Shown: positions 20,220-29,027 of the stretch, piece after piece
How the letters are laid out: every line of letters starts with the position of its first letter
How positions within the stretch are numbered: the first letter of the stretch is position 1
Assembly (NCBI GenBank): GCA_016188575.1
Contig: JACPHN010000265.1
Location: 16,455-80,454, forward strand
Source of the DNA: Candidatus Schekmanbacteria bacterium
GTDB lineage: Bacteria; CSSED10-310; JACPHN01
DNA: 64,000 nucleotides
Direction: 5' to 3'
Program-made: the position numbers and the translations under genes
Notes under the pieces: generated by a model
The model's input: the letters and a program-made list of their open reading frames with translations, nothing else
What the model was told of the DNA's origin: nothing
Database searches by the model: none

Positions 20220-21350
20220 CTACCCCTTGTCGAGCGTGTGCTCGATGGACTCCCTCAGGCGCTGGAAAATGCCCTTCTTTTCTCCCGAGACAGCCTGCTC
20301 TTCAGTCTCGGCAAACTCGCGCAGAAGCTCTTCCTGTCGCGGCGTCAGGTTGGCGGGCGTGCGCACCAGGAACTGAACGATCAGGTCGCCGCGGCCGAAG
20401 CCGCGAAGGCTCGAAACGCCCTTGCCCTTGAGCCGCTTGGTGTCGCCGGTTTGGGTGCCGCGCGCGACGCTCAGGCGCTCCTCGCCCTCCAACGTCGGAA
20501 TGGCGACGTCGGCGCCGAGCGCGGCCTGCGTCATGGTGATGATGGCCGGGTGCACAAGGTCGTCGCCACTGCGCTCAAAATCCGGATGGGCCCTGACGTG
20601 GATCGCGACGTAGAGGTCGCCGGCGGGCGCACCGGCGTCGCCGGCTTCACCCTCCCCGCCCAGGCGAAGCTTGCACCCGGTATCGACGCCGGCCGGAATT
20701 TTGACGTTGAGCGTCCGGGGCCGCTGCACGCGCCCGCGACCCCGGCAGGCGACGCAAGGGTCGCGGTTTACCATGCCCGCCCCGCCGCAAGTCGGGCATG
20801 TGGTCCTGACCGTGAAGAAGCCTTGCGTGGCGGTAACCTGGCCCGCGCCACCACACGTTCCGCATCGCGCCGGCTTCGTTCCCGGCTCCGCGCCGGAACC
20901 GCCGCACTTGTCGCACAGAACGTAGCCGCTCACCTCGATCTGCTTGTCGCACCCAAAGGCAGCCTCTGCGAGGTCGAGCTCCAGGTCGTGGCGAATGTGC
21001 GTACCCTGGCGCCCACGCCTCCGGCCGGTCCGACTGAACCCGAAGAGATCGCCCAGGTCGCCGAAAATATCGCCGAAGGCGCCGAAAATGTCGTCGAAAC
21101 CGGTGAACGGCTGGTACCCTCTTCCCTTCAGCCCCTCGATGCCAAACTGGTCAAAAACCTGGCGCTTCTTGGGATCCGAAAGTACCTGATAGGCCTCGGC
21201 GGCCAGCTTGAACTGCTCCTCCGCCTCCTTGTTCCCCGGGTTTCGGTCGGGGTGATACTTGAGCGCGCACTGGCGGTAGGCTTTCTTGATGTCGGCCTCG
21301 CTGGCGGAACGCTGAAGTCCAAGCACCTCGTAGTAGTCAGGTTGGGTCAT
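20220..21350 (-). CDS. dnaJ: DnaJ-type Hsp40 co-chaperone (copy 1)
   Basis: A 376-residue protein started at the ATG at 21350 ([17 protein letters not shown] upstream) rather than the in-frame GTG one codon before. The J domain at residues 5-70 has the HPD triad (YHPDRNPG) that triggers DnaK ATP hydrolysis. A short Gly/Phe-Asp region follows, then four CxxCxGxG zinc motifs ([32 protein letters not shown]) and the two C-terminal substrate-binding domains. Full length for type I DnaJ. A second, divergent DnaJ gene lies 31 bases upstream in the same operon. No dnaK or grpE is in the window. Confidence 0.95.
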   Translation of the reverse strand: MTQPDYYEVLGLQRSASEADIKKAYRQCALKYHPDRNPGNKEAEEQFKLAAEAYQVLSDPKKRQVFDQFGIEGLKGRGYQPFTGFDDIFGAFGDIFGDLGDLFGFSRTGRRRGRQGTHIRHDLELDLAEAAFGCDKQIEVSGYVLCDKCGGSGAEPGTKPARCGTCGGAGQVTATQGFFTVRTTCPTCGGAGMVNRDPCVACRGRGRVQRPRTLNVKIPAGVDTGCKLRLGGEGEAGDAGAPAGDLYVAIHVRAHPDFERSGDDLVHPAIITMTQAALGADVAIPTLEGEERLSVARGTQTGDTKRLKGKGVSSLRGFGRGDLIVQFLVRTPANLTPRQEELLREFAETEEQAVSGEKKGIFQRLRESIEHTLDKG

Positions 21351-21381
21351 CACCGCATCTCCGAAGGCGCACGGGGTCGCA

Positions 21382-22524
21382 TTACGTGCGCGGATTCTCA
21401 GGATTCAGGCGTGCGAACTCGGTCAGGATGTCGCGCGAGCGCTTGTCCAGGTTCTTGGGGACAGTGACGCGGATCTTTATGTACTGATCGCCGCGGCCAC
21501 CGCCTTTGAGGTGGGGAACGCCGCGCTCGCGAAGCCGAAAGAGCTGCCCGCTCTGGGCTCCGGGCGGCAAGGTCATGGTCGATTCGCCATCGATGGTCGG
21601 TACGTCCAACCTGGCGCCGAGGGCGGCCTCGACGTAGGTTACCGGCACTTCCACGTAGAGATTGTCGCCCTTGCGCTCGAACTGCGGGTGCGGCTGCACG
21701 CGGGTGACGATGAACAGGTCACCGGCCGGGCCGCCGTTGATGCCGGGCTCGCCCTTGCCACTGAGGCGGATCTTCGAGCCGGTGTCGACGCCGGGTGGGA
21801 TCTTGACGGTCAGTCGCTCCGTGCCCGCCTGGCTCCCCCTGCCGCCGCACTCACCGCAGATCTTCGCGGTGATGGTGCCGCTGCCGGCGCAGCGGGAGCA
21901 CGGCTGCTCGTAGCTCAGTGGACCTCTGGTGGCGCTTTGCCGCCCGGTGCCGCCGCACTGCGGGCAGGCAATCTTGCCGCCACCGGGCTGGGTTCCCACG
22001 CCTTTGCACTGCGCGCACACTTCACTTCGCTGAAAGCTGATGGTTGCCGAGACACCGCGGATCGCGTCCTCGAAGCCGATGTCCATGCTATATTGAATGT
22101 CCTTGCCCTTTTGCGGCGACCGCTCGGCGCCGGGCGGGGAGTCCTTTCGGCTCCACCCTCCGAACAGATCGCCGAGGATGTCGGCAAAGCCGCGGCCCGG
22201 ACCAGGGTTTCCGGCGCCGCCGCCGAACTTGGAAAAATCGAAGCCCTCGAAGTCAAAGCCCTGGGGGCGCCGGGCCGAGCCGCGCGGACTCGAGGCGCCG
22301 GCGCCAAAGGCCGCCTCGCCAAACCGGTCGTACTCTTTGCGCTTGTCAGCATCAGACAGAATGCCGTAGGCCTCCGCAATTTCCTTGAAGCGGCCCTCCG
22401 CATTCTTGTCCCCGGGATTGACGTCGGGATGGTACTTACGCGCCAGCTTGCGGTACGCTTGCCGGATCTCCTTCAGCGTCGCCGTTCGCGACACGCCCAG
22501 CGTCTTGTAGAGGTCTCTGCCCAT
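21382..22524 (-). CDS. DnaJ-type Hsp40 co-chaperone (copy 2)
   Basis: A 380-residue type I Hsp40. The J domain ([29 protein letters not shown]) retains HPD. The Gly/Phe region is long and Phe-Gly-Gly rich ([19 protein letters not shown]), followed by zinc motifs [24 protein letters not shown] and CGECGGRG and two C-terminal beta domains. It clearly differs from copy 1 in the linker, so it is probably an older paralogue with its own clients. It is first in the pair, behind a strong sigma-70-like promoter. Confidence 0.94.
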   Translation of the reverse strand: MGRDLYKTLGVSRTATLKEIRQAYRKLARKYHPDVNPGDKNAEGRFKEIAEAYGILSDADKRKEYDRFGEAAFGAGASSPRGSARRPQGFDFEGFDFSKFGGGAGNPGPGRGFADILGDLFGGWSRKDSPPGAERSPQKGKDIQYSMDIGFEDAIRGVSATISFQRSEVCAQCKGVGTQPGGGKIACPQCGGTGRQSATRGPLSYEQPCSRCAGSGTITAKICGECGGRGSQAGTERLTVKIPPGVDTGSKIRLSGKGEPGINGGPAGDLFIVTRVQPHPQFERKGDNLYVEVPVTYVEAALGARLDVPTIDGESTMTLPPGAQSGQLFRLRERGVPHLKGGGRGDQYIKIRVTVPKNLDKRSRDILTEFARLNPENPRT

Positions 22525-22571
22525 CGAAGTTTAGTTCTCGGCCGGAATTTACGAGATGTTCATGGGTAGAT

Positions 22572-22600
22572 AATATAAGATTTGAGTGCGTTATTGTCAA
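22572..22600 (-). promoter_or_regulatory. Strong sigma-70-like promoter for the tandem dnaJ genes
   Basis: On the reverse strand TTGACA (22595-22600) and TATATT (22572-22577) are exactly 17 bases apart. The -35 box contains the TGA stop of the upstream permease gene, so the promoter is built into that gene's end. The spacer contains GCACTC, half of a CIRCE-like element, but the second half is absent. Confidence 0.75.
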
Positions 22601-23460
22601 CCCGAGGCGCGCGGATCCAAAATGTCGCGCAAGCCGTCCCCCAGCAAGTTGAAACCCAGCACCGCCAGAAAGACCGCTACCCCAGGAAACGTCACCACCC
22701 ACCACGCCGACAGAAAGTCCTGAAAGCCCTCGTGGAGCAAGGCGCCCCATTCCGGTGTCGGCGGGCGGGCTCCCAGGCCCAGAAAACTGAGCCCCGCGGC
22801 GTCCAGGATCGCCGTGGCAAAGCCCATCGTGCACTGCACGATGAGCGGGCTGAGGCAGTTCGGCATCACCGTCCGGCTCAGCACGCGCAGGTCGCTGGCG
22901 CCCAGAGCCGCGCTGGCCGCCACGTACTCCCGCACGCGCACGGTCAGCACCGAACCGCGCACCAGCCGTGCGTACTGGGGAATCGCCACGATCCCCACGG
23001 CAATCATCGCGTTGATGAGGCCCGGACCCAGGGTCGCGACAATCACGATGGCAAGCAGAATGCTCGGAAACGCGAGCATGACATCCATCACCCGCATGAT
23101 GGCATTGTCCGTCGCCGGGAAGAAGCCTGCGATTGCCCCCAGAAAGACGCCAAACAGCGCGGCGATGCCGACGGAAACGACGCCGATCTGCAGTGAATAG
23201 CGCGCGCCGTGGAGAATCCTGCTGAGAATGTCCCGCCCCAGGCCGTCGGTGCCAAGCAGGTGGTCCGCGGTGCCGCCCGGGAGATGCCACGGGGGTCGAA
23301 AGGCCGCGCTCAGGTCCTGCTCGAACGGACCGTGCGGGCTCAGCCACGGGCTCAGGGCGCTGAGCGCGACAAAGGCGGCGACGAGCAACAGACCGATCGA
23401 GGCTCCGCGATGTCGCAGCACGTCCCGAGCTATCCTGCGGCGCCCGCTCACCACCGTCAC
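22597..23460 (-). CDS. ABC transporter permease, DppC/OppC type
   Basis: A 287-residue inner-membrane permease of the peptide/nickel family. The N-terminal helix (IGLLLVAAFVALSALSPWL) is followed by the typical HLLGTDGLGRDILSRILHGAR and about five further helices. The EAA loop that contacts the ATPase is EYVAASAALGASDLRVLSR...PN. It partners with the DppB-type gene, whose stop overlaps its start by 4 bases. No ATPase or binding-protein gene is next to the pair, so the substrate cannot be predicted. Confidence 0.92.
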   Translation of the reverse strand: MTVVSGRRRIARDVLRHRGASIGLLLVAAFVALSALSPWLSPHGPFEQDLSAAFRPPWHLPGGTADHLLGTDGLGRDILSRILHGARYSLQIGVVSVGIAALFGVFLGAIAGFFPATDNAIMRVMDVMLAFPSILLAIVIVATLGPGLINAMIAVGIVAIPQYARLVRGSVLTVRVREYVAASAALGASDLRVLSRTVMPNCLSPLIVQCTMGFATAILDAAGLSFLGLGARPPTPEWGALLHEGFQDFLSAWWVVTFPGVAVFLAVLGFNLLGDGLRDILDPRASG

Positions 23461-24518
23461 TCCGAAGCCAGGCGGAGACGCGGGTCGACCGCCGCGTAGA
23501 GGAGGTCAACGAGCAGATTGGCGAGCACGAAAAGGACCGCGACCAGCAGCGTTCCCCCCTGGACGGCGGGGAAGTCGCGCGCCATGACCGCGCCGACCAG
23601 CCAGCGGCCGATGCCCGGCCAGGCGAAAATCGTCTCGGTCAGCACCGCCCCGCCGAGCAGATAGCCGAACTGCAGCCCGATGGTCGTCAACACTGGAATC
23701 AGCGCGTTGCGCAGTGCGTGCCGATAGGTTACCGAACGTTCCGAGGCGCCCTTGGCCCGCGCCGTGCGCACGTAGTCCTGCTGGAGCTCGGAAAGAAGCT
23801 CGGAGCGGGTCATGCGGGCGATGACGGCAAGTGGGATGGTGCCGAGCGTCACGGCGGGCAGCACGAGATGCCGGAGCGTCGACAGCAAGGCGCGTGCATC
23901 GCCAGCAAGCAGCGAGTCGAGGATGGCCAACCCCGTGCGCCACGGTGGCGCGTGGTTGAGGTCCAGGCGACCGGACACGGGAAAACCGAACACGGGGACG
24001 CCCGCTCCAAATCGCTCGCGCAGCCCCATCAACGTCTCAGGAAGCAGCACTGCGAACAGGAGGATGAGAATCAGGCCGAGCCAGAAGACCGGTAGCGAAA
24101 TCCCGCACAAGCTCCCCGTCATCGTCGCGACATCCACCCAGCCGCCGCGTCGGCGCGCCGCCACGGCCCCCGCGGCAATGCCGGCGGGCGCGGCGAGCAA
24201 CATGGCCGCCAGGGCCAGCTCCACGGTCGCAGGAAACCGCGCCGCAATCTCCTCGGTCACCGGCGTGTGCGACTTGATGGATCGCCCCAGGTCTCCGCGC
24301 AGCAGGTTCACCGCGTAGCGGACATACTGCTCGGCGATGGGCCGATCGAGCCCGAGCTCGACCCTGAGCGCCGCCACGGTCTCCGGCCGCGCGCGCTCAC
24401 CGAGCATGATTCGCGCCGGGTCGCCACCGCTCAGGTGCATCGTCGAAAAGACGAGCACGGATACGCCGGCCAGTGTCGGCACGAGATAGACCAAGCGGCG
24501 CAGCGCAAATGCCATCAT
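23457..24518 (-). CDS. ABC transporter permease, DppB/OppB type
   Basis: About 353 residues, started at the first of two adjacent ATG codons at 24518; a longer frame to 24578 lacks support. The N-terminus is typical of the family (FALRRLVYLVPTLAGVSVLVF), followed by GDPARIMLGERA, about six membrane helices and the EAA loop DYVRTARAKGASERSVTYRHALRNALIPVL. It forms the heterodimeric channel with the downstream DppC-type subunit. It lies downstream of the V-ATPase genes on the same strand after a 224-base gap (24519-24742), in which I see no convincing gene. Confidence 0.92.
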   Translation of the reverse strand: MMAFALRRLVYLVPTLAGVSVLVFSTMHLSGGDPARIMLGERARPETVAALRVELGLDRPIAEQYVRYAVNLLRGDLGRSIKSHTPVTEEIAARFPATVELALAAMLLAAPAGIAAGAVAARRRGGWVDVATMTGSLCGISLPVFWLGLILILLFAVLLPETLMGLRERFGAGVPVFGFPVSGRLDLNHAPPWRTGLAILDSLLAGDARALLSTLRHLVLPAVTLGTIPLAVIARMTRSELLSELQQDYVRTARAKGASERSVTYRHALRNALIPVLTTIGLQFGYLLGGAVLTETIFAWPGIGRWLVGAVMARDFPAVQGGTLLVAVLFVLANLLVDLLYAAVDPRLRLASE

Positions 24519-24742
24519 GGCGCGACTCTGGCGAGCTGAAGCAGGTCGCGACCGCGCCCGGACCGCGGCGCCCCGCACCGCGCGCAGCCCGCGACCGGAG
24601 CCCCGCGGGTGCGGGCACGCGCGAGAAACTCGCCCCGCGCGCTGGCCGGGCTCAATCCGCGCCCATCAAACACCGGTGCGCCGGCGTCCCCAGCCGCTGC
24701 TCGAGCTCCGATCGTGGCACCTGCGTTTGCGCTCACCTGGTC

Positions 24743-25258
24743 TCAAATCATGAACATGGCGAGAAAGCCGCCCGCCAGGCCCGTCAGTGCGTACAGCTCC
24801 GGCACGCCCGTCGCCAGCAGCGCCTGCCCTGAGTCCATCTGCCCGTTATTGATTGACTTGATGCACGCCGCCGCCACGCGCGCCTGGCCGAACGCGGACA
24901 TCAGGCACGGCAACCCGCACAGGACGCCGGCCAGCGCCACCTGAAACGGCTTTTCCGTCATGTTTTGCATCATCAGAAACGAAATCGCGAAGGAGTACAG
25001 TCCCTGTGAACCCGGCATCAGCGCCGGGATAAACGCCGCCCCCCGCGCCTCTCGCTCACACGCGGCGTACGCGCCCAAGGAGATCGCCAGCGTGTAGCCC
25101 GAGCTCAGGATGCCAGAGCCGATCACCATGAAGGAAATAAAGAGCATGATCTGGTGCATGGGGGAAAGTGCCGTGACACCGCTTGCCGCCCCCTCGGCGT
25201 AGGCAGGCGTAGCGACGACCACGAGCAGCAACGGTAGAAGCTTCGGCAGTCTCTTCAT
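24743..25258 (-). CDS. atpK: V/A-type ATPase subunit K (rotor ring proteolipid)
   Basis: The 171-residue, four-helix proteolipid consists of two fused hairpins and forms the membrane rotor ring. The ATG at 25258 overlaps the subunit I stop. The ion-binding Glu is Glu154 in VPELYALTG of the second hairpin; the first hairpin has MPGSQG with Ser84 and Gln85, and FGQARVAA supplies Gln125. These positions resemble the sodium ligands of the Enterococcus hirae K ring, so Na+ coupling is possible. Residues 1-21 (LPLLLVVVATPAYA) look like a cleavable signal peptide. Confidence 0.93.
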   Translation of the reverse strand: MKRLPKLLPLLLVVVATPAYAEGAASGVTALSPMHQIMLFISFMVIGSGILSSGYTLAISLGAYAACEREARGAAFIPALMPGSQGLYSFAISFLMMQNMTEKPFQVALAGVLCGLPCLMSAFGQARVAAACIKSINNGQMDSGQALLATGVPELYALTGLAGGFLAMFMI

Positions 25259-27069
25259 GCGATGAAACCTCTGCGGAACGGATTGTAGAAATAGTGCCCA
25301 CCTTCGATGCACTTGCTCCCAAACTCCAGGAAGATGAGCCGGTTGGTGTGAATGTAGAGCGACAGCAGGGAGAGTAAAAAAACGAAGATGTGTCCGACGA
25401 CCGCGAACACCACCGTGGCCGCCATCGGCATGAGACCTGCAATCTTGTTGATGACCAGAGCGAGGATCGATCCCGAAAGCGCGATGCCGAACAGCCGCAT
25501 GTGACTCATGATATCCTGCAGCAGACCGGTAACTCCGGAATAGATGGTCCAGAGCACGTTTGGCACCTTGGCGTCGCGACCGAACACCGGATCCGGCCAG
25601 AGCACCCAGGCGCAGACCGCCACCGCGCTCAAGAGTAGCGCCAGGTTCGAGCCAACCGTGGCAATCAGCGCTACCGACGCTTCGCTGACTGGTTCGGCCG
25701 ACAGCAGCGAGAGCATCGCGCCTCCCGCCTTGTGCGCCGCCATCAGCACCCCCAGGGCAACCACCAGAATCAGGCTGCCAAGCGCATTGGTGCGCACGCC
25801 GCGTTGCCAGATCGCAACGCTGTAGCTGAAGGCCATGGCGACGCCGCCGACGATCAATGAAAAACTGAAGCAAGACAGCGGATCGGCTGATAGCGGGAGA
25901 ACGGGGTGCAAGTCGGGGTAGATCTGCTGGCCAACGACGAGGCCGAACACCTGCCCGCTCAGCGCGCCCACTATCGCCCCGAAGATTCCCGTGGTAAGGA
26001 AGACGCGATAAAAGTTTTCATTGCCCCGAACCTTCAGGCCAATTCCGGTCAAGAGCAGCAGCACGGCGTAGCCAGCGTCAAGCAGGCAGAGCGAGCCGAA
26101 AAGGATGAACAGGATACCGATGGTCCAGGTGATGTCCTTTTCGCGGTAATGGATTCCTGAAAAGGCGCGCAGCACGGACTCGTAGCCCGTGTTGATCCAG
26201 TTGTTCTTGAGCTTGACCGGAACCTTCTCCTGCGGCCCGGGTGGCGCCAGGGCGATGGCGACGGGCAGCTCCGACAGGGCGCTGCGCAGATCGAAGGCAT
26301 TCTCCGCCGGGACGTAGCCCTGAAAGGCCACGAGCGGCCCGTCGTTGAGGCTCTCATCCAGGGTTCGCAGGAGTTGGACGCGATCCGCGATCGCCTCCAA
26401 TCGCGACGCGAAGAGCGCTCCGTAGTGGGAATAACGGCCGAGCTGCCGGCGCTGTGCGGCGATCTGGTCGTGCATGTCCTCGCGCTGCTCGACCAGGGCC
26501 GACAGGCGCATCCGCGGCACCGCGATTGTGGATACGGGCAACGCGTCTGCCGCGGTCCCGAAAAACACCGCCCACACGCGCTCGTCGTCTTCGAACGCCA
26601 CCGCGTATGCGAGCTGTCTCTTGTCGATGGCGTACCACGTGCCGCGCGGCAGGGCGGCAAAACAGACCGGCACGCCACTCTTCTCCAGCGCCTCCAGCTC
26701 GTCCGGGTCGAAGTCTCCCCACGGGCGGAGCTGCTGAATCAGGGTTTCGGTGACGGCCAGGGCTTCGCGGGTATGCTCGAGCCGGCCGGCGATGTCCTCG
26801 ACGATGCGCGCCACCTCGTCGGCGCTGCGTTCGGTGTCCTGCAGGCGCGCCGGCGCGGGCGCTACCGAGCCTAGCGCGTGGATGAGCCGCTGCAGGCGGT
26901 TGGCGAAATCGACCTCGTCGTTCGTTCCCGAATGAGCCGCGCGCACCTCGTCCGCCGAGGACAGGGGAACCACGTGGAGCACACCCACATCCTGAAGCGC
27001 CTCGAGCACCGTTTCGCTGTCCCGCTGATACGCGACCAGCGTTACCTTGAGCATTCGCTGCACGCTCAT
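25255..27069 (-). CDS. atpI: V/A-type ATPase subunit I (stator membrane subunit)
   Basis: A 604-residue protein started at the ATG at 27069. The N-terminal half is cytoplasmic and helical, contacting peripheral stalks (MLKVTLVAYQRDSETVLEALQD, later a coiled coil). From about residue 320 there are seven to eight membrane helices (DITWTIGILFILFGSLCLLD, FRVFLTTGIFGAIVGALSG). These form the ion half-channels against the K ring; an Arg-bearing helix (MSHMRLFGIALSGSIL) carries the likely essential Arg. Length is normal for the bacterial subset. It overlaps atpK by 4 bases. Confidence 0.93.
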   Translation of the reverse strand: MSVQRMLKVTLVAYQRDSETVLEALQDVGVLHVVPLSSADEVRAAHSGTNDEVDFANRLQRLIHALGSVAPAPARLQDTERSADEVARIVEDIAGRLEHTREALAVTETLIQQLRPWGDFDPDELEALEKSGVPVCFAALPRGTWYAIDKRQLAYAVAFEDDERVWAVFFGTAADALPVSTIAVPRMRLSALVEQREDMHDQIAAQRRQLGRYSHYGALFASRLEAIADRVQLLRTLDESLNDGPLVAFQGYVPAENAFDLRSALSELPVAIALAPPGPQEKVPVKLKNNWINTGYESVLRAFSGIHYREKDITWTIGILFILFGSLCLLDAGYAVLLLLTGIGLKVRGNENFYRVFLTTGIFGAIVGALSGQVFGLVVGQQIYPDLHPVLPLSADPLSCFSFSLIVGGVAMAFSYSVAIWQRGVRTNALGSLILVVALGVLMAAHKAGGAMLSLLSAEPVSEASVALIATVGSNLALLLSAVAVCAWVLWPDPVFGRDAKVPNVLWTIYSGVTGLLQDIMSHMRLFGIALSGSILALVINKIAGLMPMAATVVFAVVGHIFVFLLSLLSLYIHTNRLIFLEFGSKCIEGGHYFYNPFRRGFIA

Positions 27070-27086
27070 GAGCTCGCCTCTCGTTC

Positions 27087-27707
27087 TCACACCGCCGCAG
27101 CCGCGGCCGCGGCCTGCTGCTTGCCTTTCGCGATCTTCCCGCGGCACACCGCGGCCACTTGCTGATCTCCGAGCGCGATCTTGATGCGGCGCACGGCTTC
27201 CTTGGTCTCGGGGATCAGCACTTTCTCGAAGAGGTTGACTTTCTGCGTCGCCTTGCGAAGCTCGTGGCCGATCAGGCGATACTGTTCGTTGAGGATCGCG
27301 ATTTCCGTGTTCAACTGCACAAACGTCCGCAGCCTGGGAAGGGCGCGCAGCACCCACGGCGGGTTGCCGAAACGGGACACCCGCAGCGACGGAAAGACGA
27401 CCCGTTCCAGAGTCGGCACGCGCACGCCCGCCACGGATTTTTCCCCGATGACCAGTTCTTGCGCCTTCACGAGGTCGCGAACCGACAGCGGCAGGGGCTC
27501 GGGAAGCAGGCTGATCATGGACGCCGCCGCCGCCCGCGCCTGCTCAAAGGCCTCCGCGCGCGCCTGGAGCTCGCGCCTGAGCTTGAGTTGCTCGATCTGC
27601 AACTGCTCTTGCTTGAGCTTCAACACGGGGAGGAACTGAAGATAGATCTTCTCATCGCGGCGCAATCGCGTCAGCTCGGACTTGTTGAGCTTGAATTTTC
27701 GCGCCAT
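27087..27707 (-). CDS. atpD: V/A-type ATPase subunit D (central stalk)
   Basis: A 206-residue coiled-coil subunit that rotates inside the A3B3 ring. The N-terminus is typical (KFKLNKSELTRLRRDEKIYLQFLPVLKLKQ), and the C-terminal helix is NEQYRLIGHELRKATQKVNLFEKVLIPETKEAVRRIKI. It ends in a run of Ala (AAAAAAAAV), which is unusual but does not affect the core. It lies 6 bases downstream of atpB. No subunit F gene accompanies it. Confidence 0.93.
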   Translation of the reverse strand: MARKFKLNKSELTRLRRDEKIYLQFLPVLKLKQEQLQIEQLKLRRELQARAEAFEQARAAAASMISLLPEPLPLSVRDLVKAQELVIGEKSVAGVRVPTLERVVFPSLRVSRFGNPPWVLRALPRLRTFVQLNTEIAILNEQYRLIGHELRKATQKVNLFEKVLIPETKEAVRRIKIALGDQQVAAVCRGKIAKGKQQAAAAAAAV

Positions 27708-27713
27708 ACCGCG

Positions 27714-29027
27714 TCACGCCGCCACGATTCGAGATTTTGGCCAGTATGCTTCGATCAACCTGTGGGACAGCGCAGCTTGTTGCGGGGTAAAATGGTTGGC
27801 GAGAATCTCCCAGCCGAGATCGAGCTGCTTCTGTAGCGGCAGATTCACCTCGAGGTCCATCATTCTCCGCTCAAATTCCTCGCCGTAGGCCAGCAGCTTC
27901 TGGTCGAAATCGGAGATCGAAAAACCCATGGACTGCTGCTGGCGCACCTTGCGGCAGGAGTCATAGAGCTGGATCATGGCGTTCATGAGCGGCGCGTGGT
28001 CTTCGCGCGTCCTCTTGTTGACGATTTGCTTCAGCCGCGACAGCGAGCCGAACGGGTCGATGACGCCGTTCTTGAGATAGAACTGGCCCTCCGTGATGTA
28101 GCCCGTGTTGTCCGGAACGGGGTGGGTGACGTCGTCGCCGGGCATGGTGGTGACCGCGAGGATCGTGATGGATCCGGACCCCTCGATGTCCACCGCCTTC
28201 TCGTAGCGAGCGGCGAGCTGTGAATAGAGGTCGCCGGGATAGCCGCGGTTGGCCGGGATCTGCTCCATGGCGACAGCGACTTCTTTCATCGCGTCGGAGA
28301 AGGCCGTCATGTCGGTGAGCAGCACGAGGACGCGCCGATTTGCGGTCGCGTATCGCTCGGCGGCCGCGAGTGCCATGTCGGGCACCATGATGCACTCCAC
28401 GACGGGGTCCGACGCCGTATGGATGAACATGATGGTGCGCTCTTTGTTGGGCGCGAGCTTGTCGCGGAAAAAGAGGTAGTCGTCGTACTTGAGCCCCATG
28501 CCGCCGACGATGATAACGTCGGCCTCGGCCTGCAGGGCGATGCGCGCGAGCAGCGGGTTGTACGGCTCGCCCGCGACACTGAAGATCGGCAGCTTCTGGC
28601 TTTCGACCAGGCTATTGAACATGTCGATCATCGGGATTCCGGTCTGAATCATGCGGGTGGGCACGATGCGGCGCGCCGGGTTGAAGGAGGGGCCGCCGAT
28701 TTCGACTTTCTCGGCATCCTGAACCGGCGGACGGCCGTCGATCGGCTCGCCGACGCCGCTGAAGGTGCGCCCGAGAATGCTCTCGGCAGCGTACATGAGC
28801 TCGACCTGGTGGCCGAGAAACTCGACTTCGTCGCCGGTGCTGACGCCCTTGGAACCCGCGAACACCTGAAGCGTCACCTGATCGTCGCGCAGCTTGATCG
28901 TCTGCGCGTAGCTGGTGGCACCGTCACCGAGGCGAATACGCGCCAGCTCGCCGTACGCAATCCCTTTGGCCCGCAGCATCACCACGGGGCCGGTTATCTG
29001 CTCGATGTGTTGATAGATGCGCTTCAT
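27714..29027 (-). CDS. atpB: V/A-type ATPase subunit B (regulatory)
   Basis: A 437-residue nucleotide-fold subunit. As expected for the non-catalytic B subunit, the P-loop is degenerate ([16 protein letters not shown]). Other motifs fit: [34 protein letters not shown] and the SDAMKEVA...[16 protein letters not shown] segment. It alternates with A subunits in the head. The start overlaps the atpA stop (ATGA), showing translational coupling. Confidence 0.95.
   Translation of the reverse strand: MKRIYQHIEQITGPVVMLRAKGIAYGELARIRLGDGATSYAQTIKLRDDQVTLQVFAGSKGVSTGDEVEFLGHQVELMYAAESILGRTFSGVGEPIDGRPPVQDAEKVEIGGPSFNPARRIVPTRMIQTGIPMIDMFNSLVESQKLPIFSVAGEPYNPLLARIALQAEADVIIVGGMGLKYDDYLFFRDKLAPNKERTIMFIHTASDPVVECIMVPDMALAAAERYATANRRVLVLLTDMTAFSDAMKEVAVAMEQIPANRGYPGDLYSQLAARYEKAVDIEGSGSITILAVTTMPGDDVTHPVPDNTGYITEGQFYLKNGVIDPFGSLSRLKQIVNKRTREDHAPLMNAMIQLYDSCRKVRQQQSMGFSISDFDQKLLAYGEEFERRMMDLEVNLPLQKQLDLGWEILANHFTPQQAALSHRLIEAYWPKSRIVAA

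Noticed and set aside
22578..22594. CIRCE heat-shock operator in front of the dnaJ genes
   Set aside because: Only one half (GCACTC) is present in the promoter spacer; the inverted second half at nine bases is missing.
24519..24742. Open reading frame for a substrate-binding or accessory protein upstream of the permease pair
   Set aside because: The frame overlaps the permease start and has Arg/Ala-rich composition typical of a shadow frame, no signal peptide and no family resemblance.
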